The notes under the pieces: model-generated
Seen by the model: only the letters and a program-made list of their open reading frames with translations
Database searches by the model: none
What the model was told of the DNA's origin: nothing
Shown here: piece by piece, positions 6,595 through 13,333 of the stretch
Numbering within the stretch: the stretch's first letter is position 1
Layout of the letters: each line of letters begins with the position of its first letter
Translations under genes and position numbers: made by a program
Assembly (NCBI GenBank): GCA_009780875.1
Contig: WQZE01000013.1
Location: 1-14,268, forward strand
Length of the DNA stretch: 14,268 bases
Reading direction: 5' to 3'
DNA from: Bacillota bacterium
Lineage (GTDB): Bacteria; Bacillota; Clostridia; Christensenellales; Pumilibacteraceae

Positions 6595-7788
6595 CTATCC
6601 CCCAAGCGTAGGCACCACGACATTGGCGACGCCAAAACAAAAAGCATATACAAAAATCGCAACAATCATCATCCCATCAATGCGGTCCAAGACACCACCG
6701 TGTCCTGGCATAAAGGTGCCGTAATCTTTTTTTCCACACACCCTTTTGATATAGGATGCCATAATGTCCCCAAATTGATTGAGCACCGACCCCGCTACCC
6801 CAATGGTCAAAAAGTAAGCAATATTGGTGGTTGTAGTCCCCTCAAAAAGTCGTGTGTGCAACCAACCAAATTTGGCAAATCCATACACCACCATTGCAGC
6901 AACCACACCACCAAACAACCCACCCAGTGCCCCACTGACCGTTTTTTTGGGGCTCAGCACAGGCGCAAGTTTGCGTCCCTTCAAAGTTCTGCCCACCAAA
7001 TACGCAAAGGTATCCGTGAAACTAGACACCAAAAAGGTCAACAAGATAGCGGTCACCCTCAACTCATCCAAATACCCAATCGCCAACAAATAGACCATCA
7101 TAGACACCGGATAAATCACCACAAACAAGGTGGTAAAAATATTTCTAATATCCACAACATCCGGCTTTTTTTCGTCCGCCTCTTGCCCGAGCGACGCCTT
7201 TTGCAAGGCGGCAATCTCCTCTTGTGCAGACACAACCTTTTGCGTCTCCAAGGACTCTTGCATACCATCTTGGACGGGTTGCACGGTCTCCCCACCGCAT
7301 TCTTGCACACTCTCTTTTATAGGGTCGTGGCTAGACTCCCGCACACCACTCTCTGCCGTGACCGCCGCCTGTGCATCAAGCACAGCAACCACAGGCTCAT
7401 TTTTGGCATCTGGGGATTGTCTCTTTTTCTTTTTTCTTTTGGGAACAATGTTGTACACAACACAAATCAAAAACAACAAAAAGGTCTGTCCAAAAAAGGC
7501 TGTCACCCCGCCCTTGTCCGTCACCCCTGCCAAAAAATCGGTGTTATTGACAATCACAAACAAAGCATATCCAAAAGCAATATTTATCAAAACGAGTGGC
7601 AAAATGGGCTTTCCAAACTTATCCGCAACCACCTTGGACATTTCAATGCCCGCCAAGACCATCATCGTCAACACCAAGGCATCATAAAAATATCGCCCCC
7701 CCCATTTTTGAGGGACATAGATGCTGAGCCCAATGAGCACCGCATACACCACCAATATTCCCAATGCCGTGATTGTTCTTTGTTTCAT
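6595..7788 (-). CDS. cdsA: Phosphatidate cytidylyltransferase (CDP-diacylglycerol synthase) with a large loop insert
   Basis: CdsA is the integral membrane enzyme that makes CDP-diacylglycerol from phosphatidate and CTP for phospholipid synthesis. The C-terminal signature is complete: SYIKRVCGKKDYGTFMPGHG (345-364), then GVLDRID (365-371). SPKKTVSG (279-286) and SSFTDTFAYLVGR (255-267) are also typical. Hydrophobic helices lie at about 7-24, 36-50, 62-80, 97-115, 217-239, 245-262, 285-303, 322-338 and 373-392. At 397 residues it is well above the usual 260-290. The excess is a hydrophilic, charged, low-complexity segment at about 117-215 beginning KRKKKKRQSP, placed in a loop between helices. 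The ATG at 7788 begins MKQRTITALG, usual for the family, but no clear ribosome binding site precedes it. It lies between uppS and dxr as in other Bacillota. Confidence 0.94.
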   Translation of the reverse strand: MKQRTITALGILVVYAVLIGLSIYVPQKWGGRYFYDALVLTMMVLAGIEMSKVVADKFGKPILPLVLINIAFGYALFVIVNNTDFLAGVTDKGGVTAFFGQTFLLFLICVVYNIVPKRKKKKRQSPDAKNEPVVAVLDAQAAVTAESGVRESSHDPIKESVQECGGETVQPVQDGMQESLETQKVVSAQEEIAALQKASLGQEADEKKPDVVDIRNIFTTLFVVIYPVSMMVYLLAIGYLDELRVTAILLTFLVSSFTDTFAYLVGRTLKGRKLAPVLSPKKTVSGALGGLFGGVVAAMVVYGFAKFGWLHTRLFEGTTTTNIAYFLTIGVAGSVLNQFGDIMASYIKRVCGKKDYGTFMPGHGGVLDRIDGMMIVAIFVYAFCFGVANVVVPTLGG

Positions 7789-8146
7789 ACTGATTCTGCT
7801 ACTGCACCCAACGATGCCACCACATCACACCAAACGCAAAATTTCCCTGCAAGCAAAGGCGTGCTTTGCCCTAAAATTTTGATGCGACCTTTTTCGGTCT
7901 TTTTTCCTATTTGCAGTTTTTCGTTCTTCCTGCACACTATCCCACTTGCTACTTCACCGCTATTCCACTCTTTATATCCGTTGGCATTGTTATTCTCCTG
8001 CTTTTACACATCCGACAAACAACCAACCGCCTACTACCGTACTACGCTTTACACAACTCATATCGGTCTCTATGGTCATTTTCCCATCGTGCACCTTGTA
8101 GAGGCGAACTTCGTTCGCCCGCTCTCTCAGCCCTCAAAATGGATGA
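7789..8146. other. 358-bp spacer between uppS and cdsA
   Basis: No gene was found here. Two items stand out. One is the perfect hairpin at 8103-8119. The other, on the minus strand, is an AGGAG (7999-7995) correctly spaced before an ATG at 7987; that frame stops after 12 codons at 7949, so it is either a leader peptide or the start of a lost gene. A short GACC/GGTC hairpin near 7886-7900 followed by T6 on the plus strand is too weak to call a terminator. Confidence 0.4.
8103..8119. repeat. Perfect intergenic hairpin GGCGAAC-TTC-GTTCGCC
   Basis: A 7-bp perfect stem with a 3-nt loop lies 30 bases past the uppS stop. Neither strand has a T-run after it, so it is not an intrinsic terminator. The context (TTGTAGAGGCGAAC at the left arm, GTTCGCCCGC at the right) resembles the dispersed intergenic palindromes of the GTAGGGGCG...CGCCCG type that I recall from many bacterial genomes. 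That likeness is from memory; copy number in this genome cannot be seen from one window. Confidence 0.6.
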
Positions 8147-8890
8147 CTACACTTTGCCAAAATTTCTTTGTCGTTGGGCAAATTTTTTGAGCACCTCATC
8201 CAGTTTCTGTTTGTCAAAATCTGGCCAAAGCGTCTCCTCAAAAAAAAGTTCGGCATAGGCTACTTGATACAACATAAAATTGGATAATCTCATCTGTCCA
8301 CCCGTACGCACCATCATATCAAGAGGCGGGCAACGCTTGGTGTACAACAGTTTTTCAAAATCTTGTTGGCTCAGTTGCTTTCCAATCAATACGGCATTGT
8401 TAGCGGCCGCCACAATCTCCTGCCTCCCACCATAGTTGATAGCAATATTAAACACGCCCCCGTCACAATCCGCACAAGCCTGTCGCACTTCCCCAATGCC
8501 ATCCAAGATATCTTGGTGTTGCTCTGCAAAAGGTGACAAGTCTCCCATAAACTCAATTTTGATATTATCTTTTTTGAGTTTGTTCACATCTCCCAAAAGG
8601 CGTTTGAGATACTCCCTGACAAGGTCAAAAAGCCCCTCTCGCTCCTCCACTGGTCGCTCCCAGTTTTCTGTACTAAAAGCAAAAACACTCACGCACCCAA
8701 TCCCCAACGCAAAGCAATGCTCCACCACGGCTTGCATATTTTTTACGCCCGCCTTGTGCCCCTCACTACGCTTTTTGTTGCGACCAGTTGCCCATCTGCC
8801 ATTGCCATCCATCACAAACCCAATATGGGCGGGCAATGGATTTTGCACCTGCATTACAGTTTGTGTCTGTGTTACGGATAGTTTGCTCAT
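8147..8890 (-). CDS. uppS: Isoprenyl (undecaprenyl) diphosphate synthase
   Basis: UppS is the cytosolic cis-prenyltransferase that extends farnesyl-PP with isopentenyl-PP to the C55 carrier used for peptidoglycan and other wall polymers. The 247-residue length is normal. Motifs in order: HIGFVMDGNGRWA (22-34) with catalytic D28, FAFSTENWERP (70-80), NIAINYGGRQEI (148-159), VRTGGQMRLSNFMLYQ (194-209), AYAELFF (211-217) with Mg-binding E214, and WPDFD (222-226). Residue 199 is Gln where family members nearly always have Glu (RTGGE/RTSGE); R195, R201 and S203 of the IPP site are kept. The start at 8890 has only a weak GGGCAG before it; an internal ATG at residue 13 is possible. It lies 44 bp after frr. 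Confidence 0.96.
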   Translation of the reverse strand: MSKLSVTQTQTVMQVQNPLPAHIGFVMDGNGRWATGRNKKRSEGHKAGVKNMQAVVEHCFALGIGCVSVFAFSTENWERPVEEREGLFDLVREYLKRLLGDVNKLKKDNIKIEFMGDLSPFAEQHQDILDGIGEVRQACADCDGGVFNIAINYGGRQEIVAAANNAVLIGKQLSQQDFEKLLYTKRCPPLDMMVRTGGQMRLSNFMLYQVAYAELFFEETLWPDFDKQKLDEVLKKFAQRQRNFGKV

Positions 8891-8934
8891 TATCTGCCCA
8901 AAATAAAATTATTTTTTACAAACCCCAAAAAGGC

Positions 8935-9498
8935 TTACAATTCCAAAAGTTCCTTTTCTTTTTCTTTGAGTACGCCATCCAAAAGCACAATATATTTATC
9001 CAGTGCCTTTTGCACATCCTTTTCACAGTCCGCCAAATCATCCTCGGTCAGCAAACCATCCTTCTGCATTTTTTTGAAAGACTCCATACAGTCTCTCCTT
9101 TCGTTACGCAAAACAACCTTGCTTTCCTCGCCAATCTTTTTGATTTGTTTGACCAAATCTTTGCGCTTCTCCGCCGTGAGTTGTGGGAAACTGAGCCGAA
9201 TCACCTTGCCGTCATCACTTGGATTGATTCCCAAATCACTGGATTGGATGGCCTTGGAGACCTCTTTGAGTGCAGACACATCCCACACAGACACGAGCAA
9301 GGTTCTTGCCTCGGGCACACTGATATTGGCCATTTGACTGAGTGGCGTGGGCGTCCCATAATAATCCACCACAATCTTGTCAAGCAAGTGCGGATTGGCA
9401 CGCCCTGCCCGAATCCCATTCATCTCACTCCTAAAAAAATCCAACGCCTTTTGCAATCGCTGCTCATATGCCGCCAGTTTGGTTGCCACATCTTCCAT
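8935..9498 (-). CDS. frr: Ribosome recycling factor
   Basis: RRF, with EF-G, splits the post-termination ribosome so it can be reused. The 187-residue length matches the family's 185. The signature RAGRANPHLLDKIVVDYYG (31-49) is present, followed by TPLSQMANISVPEARTLLV in the domain II region. The C-terminal half returns to the long helices of domain I (TAEKRKDLVKQIKKIGEES and onward), ending in a Lys/Glu-rich helix. The start at 9498 has AGAGAGG nine bases upstream. It follows pyrH after 117 bp, the near-universal pyrH-frr pairing, and precedes uppS. Confidence 0.97.
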   Translation of the reverse strand: MEDVATKLAAYEQRLQKALDFFRSEMNGIRAGRANPHLLDKIVVDYYGTPTPLSQMANISVPEARTLLVSVWDVSALKEVSKAIQSSDLGINPSDDGKVIRLSFPQLTAEKRKDLVKQIKKIGEESKVVLRNERRDCMESFKKMQKDGLLTEDDLADCEKDVQKALDKYIVLLDGVLKEKEKELLEL

Positions 9499-9615
9499 AA
9501 AACAAAACCTCTCTTACTTTTTGGGATACTCTTTCTTGTTCAAAACCTTGCTCAATCTCTTTGTCAAATCATTGTTTCTTTTTATTTGATTTCTGAAATA
9601 CTTTTTTCACGCCTC

Positions 9616-10317
9616 TCAATCACTCACAACCGTACCAATCTTTTCACCCCTGACCACTCGCAAAATACTATCCTTTGTATCCAGCCCAAAGGTGATGATG
9701 GGGATTTTGTTCTCCATACAAAGCGTGATACTCGTGGTATCCATCAATTGCAACCCTTTGTTGACCACATCAAGATAGGAGATTTTTTCATACTTCTTTG
9801 CATTCTTGTTTTTGCGTGGGTCACTGTCATACAACCCATCAATGTTTTTTGCCATCAAAAGAGCATTGGCACCAATCTCCGCCGCACGCAAAGCCGCCCC
9901 CGTATCCGTACTAAAATACGGATTGCCCGTCCCACACGCAAAAATAACAATACGCTTTTTTGTCTCCAAATGTTTTTGGGCCTTACGCAAAATAAAAGGC
10001 TCCGCCACACTAGGGATGGCAAGTCCCGTTTGCACACGACAACCGACGCCTCTTTTTTCAATGGCATCTTGCAAGGCAAGGCTGTTCATAATGGTGGCAA
10101 GCATCCCCATATGGTCCGCCGTGGTTCGCTCCATTTTGACCCTTTGTTTACCACGCCAAAAATTGCCACCACCCACAACGATGGCAATTTCCACCCCCAA
10201 TTTGTGTACCTCTATCAACTGCCCGACAATGTCGTCAACGGTGTCCTCACAAATACCGTGCCCTTGGGCTCCCGCAAGAGCCTCCCCACTCAGTTTCAAT
10301 AAAATTCGCTTGTACAT
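9616..10317 (-). CDS. pyrH: UMP kinase
   Basis: PyrH phosphorylates UMP to UDP with ATP at the entry to pyrimidine nucleotide synthesis; it is a hexameric amino-acid-kinase-fold enzyme, often under GTP/UTP control. The 233 residues are close to the usual 235-245. Visible motifs are LLKLSGEAL (6-14), the GGGNFWRG loop (49-56), TTADHMGMLATIMN (65-78), the UMP-binding GTGNPYFSTDTGAALRA (129-145) and the nucleotide-site DGLYDSDPRKN (160-170). The ATG at 10317 is preceded by AAAGGTGG with good spacing. A terminator-like hairpin separates it from tsf, so it may have its own promoter or rely on read-through; no clear promoter was seen in the 85 bases between. Confidence 0.97.
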   Translation of the reverse strand: MYKRILLKLSGEALAGAQGHGICEDTVDDIVGQLIEVHKLGVEIAIVVGGGNFWRGKQRVKMERTTADHMGMLATIMNSLALQDAIEKRGVGCRVQTGLAIPSVAEPFILRKAQKHLETKKRIVIFACGTGNPYFSTDTGAALRAAEIGANALLMAKNIDGLYDSDPRKNKNAKKYEKISYLDVVNKGLQLMDTTSITLCMENKIPIITFGLDTKDSILRVVRGEKIGTVVSD

Positions 10318-10407
10318 AGTCCACCTTTATTTTGCACGCACAGCACACGGGACACACCTATACGGCACCTTTTGTTGCCACAACTGCACCCTCGCCCCTA
10401 ACAAAAG

Positions 10408-10437
10408 GGATATCAACTGAGCGTGCAATTGATATCC
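10408..10437 (-). terminator. Intrinsic terminator-like hairpin after tsf
   Basis: GGATATCAA (10408-10416) and TTGATATCC (10429-10437) form a perfect 9-bp stem with a 12-nt loop. The flanks can extend it by A-T and G-T pairs. On the minus strand it is followed by CTTTTGTT, a short interrupted T-run. It sits 15 bases past the tsf stop, where it could end or attenuate the rpsB-tsf transcript before pyrH. Confidence 0.65.
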
Positions 10438-10451
10438 TTTGTTTGTTCAAA

Positions 10452-11483
10452 TTACTTCTTTTTGGTAGCCGGTTTTTTTGCGGGTGCTTTTTTTTCCGCT
10501 GGCTTTTTGGCAGCAGGTTTTTTTGCTGCCGCTGCTTTGGGGGCTGGTGCCGCTTGCTTTGGCTCTTCCTTTTGCGTCATCTTGGCAACTTCTTCCGCCA
10601 AATTGTCGGTCTTCTTTTCTAGTCCCTCACCCATGACATACAAAACAAATCTGCTTGCAACAATCTTGGCTCCCAATTTGCTAGCAACCGTATCAATATA
10701 TTTGCCCACGGTTATACTTGGGTCTTTTGCAAAATCCTGGTCCACAAGGCAAACATCCTTGTAATACTTTTTGACTCTGCCCTCCACCATCTTGTCCACC
10801 ACTTGTGCAGGCTTACCCTCATTGAGTGCTTGGTTACGCAAAATCTCTTTCTCATTTTCAAGTTCTGCGGTAGGCACTTGCTCACTGATGACATAACTTG
10901 GTCTAAACGCCGCAATATGCATTGCTACATCGTGACACATTGCATCAAACTCAGCACCGCTTGCGTTGCCGTCACAATCAAAGGCAACAACCACGCCCAT
11001 CTTTCCGCCCATATGGATATAAGAACCCAAATGTCCGTCGGTTGCAAATCTCTCAAATCTGCGTACCGAAATCTTCTCACCAATCTTTGCAATGCAGTTG
11101 GTGATATGTGCAGACACAGTGACACCACTTTGGTGGGTCTCTTCAAGCAACTGCTCCACATTGGTGGCTTGGCTGTTTGCAATATGCTTTGCCAACTCAT
11201 TGCAAAGCCCAACAAAATCATCATTCTTGGCAACAAAGTCGGTCTCACAATTGAGTTCCACTACGGCACCCATTTTGCCATTTGCATCCACAAAGGCAGC
11301 AACTGCGCCCTCACTCGCCAATCTATCCGCTTTTTTTGCGGCCACGCTGATACCTTGCTCACGCAAGTATGCCACCGCTTTGGTCATATCTCCATCGGTA
11401 TGTGTCAACGCCTTTTTGCAATCCATCATACCAGCGCCCGTTTGTTCTCTCAGTTTGCCTACATCTTGTGCTGTAAAAGCCAT
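10452..11483 (-). CDS. tsf: Elongation factor Ts with a Lys/Ala/Pro-rich tail
   Basis: EF-Ts is the guanine nucleotide exchange factor for EF-Tu. The N-terminal UBA-like domain carries VGKLREQTGAGMMDCKKAL (8-26), and the EF-Tu contact motif TDFV is at 81-84 (NCETDFVAKND). The core with its two dimerisation subdomains runs to about residue 304 and is followed by a 39-residue tail at 305-343, built from AAAKKPAAKKPAEKK-type units. That tail is not part of the E. coli or Bacillus protein and raises the length to 343 against the usual 280-300. The start at 11483 has GAGAGGG five bases upstream. It pairs with rpsB 129 bp upstream, as in nearly all bacteria. Confidence 0.97.
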   Translation of the reverse strand: MAFTAQDVGKLREQTGAGMMDCKKALTHTDGDMTKAVAYLREQGISVAAKKADRLASEGAVAAFVDANGKMGAVVELNCETDFVAKNDDFVGLCNELAKHIANSQATNVEQLLEETHQSGVTVSAHITNCIAKIGEKISVRRFERFATDGHLGSYIHMGGKMGVVVAFDCDGNASGAEFDAMCHDVAMHIAAFRPSYVISEQVPTAELENEKEILRNQALNEGKPAQVVDKMVEGRVKKYYKDVCLVDQDFAKDPSITVGKYIDTVASKLGAKIVASRFVLYVMGEGLEKKTDNLAEEVAKMTQKEEPKQAAPAPKAAAAKKPAAKKPAEKKAPAKKPATKKK

Positions 11484-11549
11484 AATTCCCTCTCATCAAA
11501 TTGCCTTGGACCAAGAGCATCACCCCCAGACCCCACAAGCATTTCATCT

Positions 11550-11578
11550 CTTATATATTAGATTCGTATCTACCCCAA
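11550..11578 (-). promoter_or_regulatory. Possible promoter for tsf
   Basis: In the rpsB-tsf spacer the minus strand has TTGGGG (11578-11573), a 17-nt spacer and TATAAG (11555-11550). The -10 box matches 5 of 6 consensus bases, but the -35 box matches only TTG. Transcription would start near 11543, about 60 nt before tsf. It may be chance. Confidence 0.3.
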
Positions 11579-11612
11579 CATCCTTGTCTCAATCTTGCCA
11601 TCCAATCCAAGA

Positions 11613-12476
11613 CTATTCTTCATCCTTGCTTTCAAGCATTTCCTCAATGTTTTCCATTTCAACAATGCCCTCAGCCAACAATTTCGCTTGCTCTTTTGCC
11701 TCAGCCTCTTTGCGTCTAATCAAAGCCTCTTCGCCTTCATTCGCCTCAATCACAGCATCCGCCATCGCACCCGCAATCAATTTGATGGAGCGTATCGCAT
11801 CATCATTGCCAGGGATAACATAATCACAATCATCAGGGTCACAGTTGGTGTCCACGATACCAACCACAGGGATACCAAGCCCCCTTGCCTCTTTGACCGC
11901 CAAATGCTCTTTCTTGGGGTCAACCACAAAAACCAATCCGGGCAAACCACGCATATCTTTGATACCGCCAAGGTTTTGCTCCAACTTATCTCTTTCCGCT
12001 TTGAGTTTGATGACCTCTTTTTTGGGTAGCAAAGCAAACTCATTCATTTTTTCCATCAAATTGAGTTTGTTCATACGGTCAATACGACTGCGAATGGTCA
12101 CAAAGTTGGTCAGCGTGCCACCCAACCAACGACTGTTGATATAGTACATTCCGCATTTTTCAGCCTCGTGCTTGATGGCATCTTGTGCTTGTTTTTTGGT
12201 ACCCACAAACAAAATGTTCTTGCCTCTTTGTGCGACGCTTTTGACAAAAGCATATGCCTCATCAATCAGCCCCACCGCTTTTTCAAGGTTGATGATATAA
12301 ATATCATTGCGTGCGGTATAGATATATCTACGCATTTTTGGATTCCACTTGCGTGTAGGGTGACCAAAGTGAACACCCGCCTCCAAAAGTTGCTTCATAG
12401 ATACAACACCTTGTTTGATTTGCACCTCTTGTTTGGGTGGCTTGCCTGCCACCTTGTTGTTTGTCATATCAGACAT
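11613..12476 (-). CDS. rpsB: 30S ribosomal protein S2
   Basis: S2 binds the back of the 30S subunit with S1 and S5 and is needed for initiation. The family core begins at residue 26 with SMKQLLEAGVHFGHPTRKWN (26-45), followed by MRRYIYTARNDIYIINLEK (48-66), NSRWLGGTLTNF (114-125), RGLPGLVFVVDP (176-187) and GIPVVGIVDTNCDPD (201-215). The C-terminus is acidic. At 287 residues it carries an extra N-terminal segment of about 25 residues before the usual start. The longer start at 12476 has a strong GGAGAGAG just upstream and is preferred; the ATG at residue 27 has an AAGGTG eight bases before it and could be a second start. It heads the operon behind a clear promoter. Confidence 0.97.
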   Translation of the reverse strand: MSDMTNNKVAGKPPKQEVQIKQGVVSMKQLLEAGVHFGHPTRKWNPKMRRYIYTARNDIYIINLEKAVGLIDEAYAFVKSVAQRGKNILFVGTKKQAQDAIKHEAEKCGMYYINSRWLGGTLTNFVTIRSRIDRMNKLNLMEKMNEFALLPKKEVIKLKAERDKLEQNLGGIKDMRGLPGLVFVVDPKKEHLAVKEARGLGIPVVGIVDTNCDPDDCDYVIPGNDDAIRSIKLIAGAMADAVIEANEGEEALIRRKEAEAKEQAKLLAEGIVEMENIEEMLESKDEE

Positions 12477-12568
12477 ACTCTCTCCGTTTTTGGCTCATAG
12501 GTAGATTTGGCATCCCTGCCCCCACAACGCCCTCCCTATGCCCTGCCTCAGATGCCCGCCACAACCCC

Positions 12569-12583
12569 TGGCAATTTTTGCCA
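12569..12583 (-). promoter_or_regulatory. Hairpin in the rpsB leader
   Basis: TGGCAA and TTGCCA form a perfect 6-bp stem around a 3-nt loop, midway in the ~175-nt leader that the predicted promoter would give rpsB. S2 leaders with autoregulatory structures are known in several bacteria. I cannot show that this one matches a known class. Confidence 0.35.
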
Positions 12584-12636
12584 AGCAATCATCACAGAGC
12601 ACAACGCCCAAGTCAATTTGCGATAGGTCCGTATTT

Positions 12637-12650
12637 GTTACAATTGTAAC
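12637..12650. promoter_or_regulatory. Perfect 14-bp palindrome at the predicted rpsB transcription start
   Basis: GTTACAATTGTAAC is a perfect inverted repeat. It lies 9 bases downstream of the -10 box, over the expected start site, a typical place for a repressor operator. The longer context TTGTTA-N6-TAACCA resembles a Rex-type half-site pair (TTGTTA-N6-TAACAA) with one mismatch, but other regulators use similar palindromes. It could also form a 5'-terminal RNA hairpin. Confidence 0.5.
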
Positions 12651-12658
12651 CAACTACC

Positions 12659-12687
12659 ATTATACACTAGTCTCCAAAAAAAAGCAA
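12659..12687 (-). promoter_or_regulatory. Sigma-A type promoter for rpsB-tsf
   Basis: On the minus strand TTGCTT (12687-12682), an exact 17-nt spacer and a consensus TATAAT (12664-12659) form the best promoter in the window. The predicted start near 12652 gives a leader of about 175 nt. The -35 box is part of the downstream arm of the upstream gene unit's terminator. Confidence 0.75.
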
Positions 12688-12708
12688 GCGTTTTTTGCTT
12701 GCTTTTTT
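12678..12708. terminator. Bidirectional intrinsic terminator
   Basis: AAGCAAGC (12682-12689) pairs with GCTTGCTT (12697-12704) around a GTTTTTT loop; flanking A and T runs extend the stem and supply a T-run on both strands. On the minus strand it ends the two-gene hypothetical unit about 160 nt past its last stop codon. No plus-strand gene needs it. Confidence 0.85.
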
Positions 12709-12867
12709 GTTTTTGCTCGGATTTTATTGTTGCATTTTTTGTCGCTTTCAATCCCCCCCCCAAAAAAACCGAGCAATCACCCAAAAGTAAATCACCCTCC
12801 ATTACAACCATATGATTGTTCATTCCATTCTCCCTATTCATCGTCGCCTGTTGTCCAAGCGAGGTAC

Positions 12868-13329
12868 CTACTTTTTCTCGTTTGACATTCGTCTCCAAAA
12901 ATGCATTATTTGGACATTATTTGCCAAGACCCATCCGAGAGACAAAAAAAACAACAAACTATACAAAGGACTAAACGACATAGGGTCTAATGCAGTCAAA
13001 AATACCAATACACTCACCGAACAAATCAGGTTTCCAAATTCCAAAAAATTTACACCCCACTGCTTGCAATACACCCTATTTTTCCAAATCACACACCCTA
13101 GACACAATACGGTCAACACACTCTCACCCAACACTCCAATCACAAAATCACGCCCAAGCATCACACCTGCAAAAACCACCATCACCACAAACAATAGATA
13201 CAGTCCATAGACCGCAATTCGTGCGAACCTCAATCTCTTCACAAATCCCTCAAAACCATACCGCTCACAACTTTGTCTCCACGATATCTCACGCCACTCT
13301 TTCTTGGCACACTCCCCACTTTTTTTCAT
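12868..13329 (-). CDS. Small four-helix membrane protein, unknown function
   Basis: Not recognised. With ATG at 13329 the protein has 153 residues; the frame is open 14 codons further upstream, but that would overlap the preceding gene by 38 bases. The chosen start has GGTGAG just upstream and lies 4 nt after the preceding stop, which suggests translational coupling. The N-terminal 35 residues are charged (MKKSGECAKKEWREISWRQS). Four hydrophobic segments follow at about 36-59, 62-82, 96-115 and 120-139, with a short basic tail (FWRRMSNEKK). Its tight linkage to the gene before it suggests a shared job; a partner or self-protection role is a guess. It is strongly G-rich on the coding strand. 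A C9A7 homopolymer pair lies downstream at 12753-12768. Confidence 0.7.
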   Translation of the reverse strand: MKKSGECAKKEWREISWRQSCERYGFEGFVKRLRFARIAVYGLYLLFVVMVVFAGVMLGRDFVIGVLGESVLTVLCLGCVIWKNRVYCKQWGVNFLEFGNLICSVSVLVFLTALDPMSFSPLYSLLFFLSLGWVLANNVQIMHFWRRMSNEKK

Positions 13330-13333
13330 ATAC

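Noticed and set aside
8103..8119. Hairpin as uppS terminator
   Set aside because: No T-run on either strand; kept as a repeat instead.
6700..8190. 496-codon open frame on the plus strand
   Set aside because: It lies antisense over cdsA and continues into uppS; its composition (His, Gln, Pro-rich) is that of a shadow of the G-rich coding strand, and cdsA has full family motifs.
8788..10302. 504-codon open frame on the plus strand
   Set aside because: It runs antisense through frr and pyrH, both certain, and shows no domain or ribosome binding site of its own.
12638..12898. 86-codon minus-strand frame
   Set aside because: It overlaps the end of the four-helix protein gene, reads through the terminator stem and both promoter boxes, and has no ribosome binding site.
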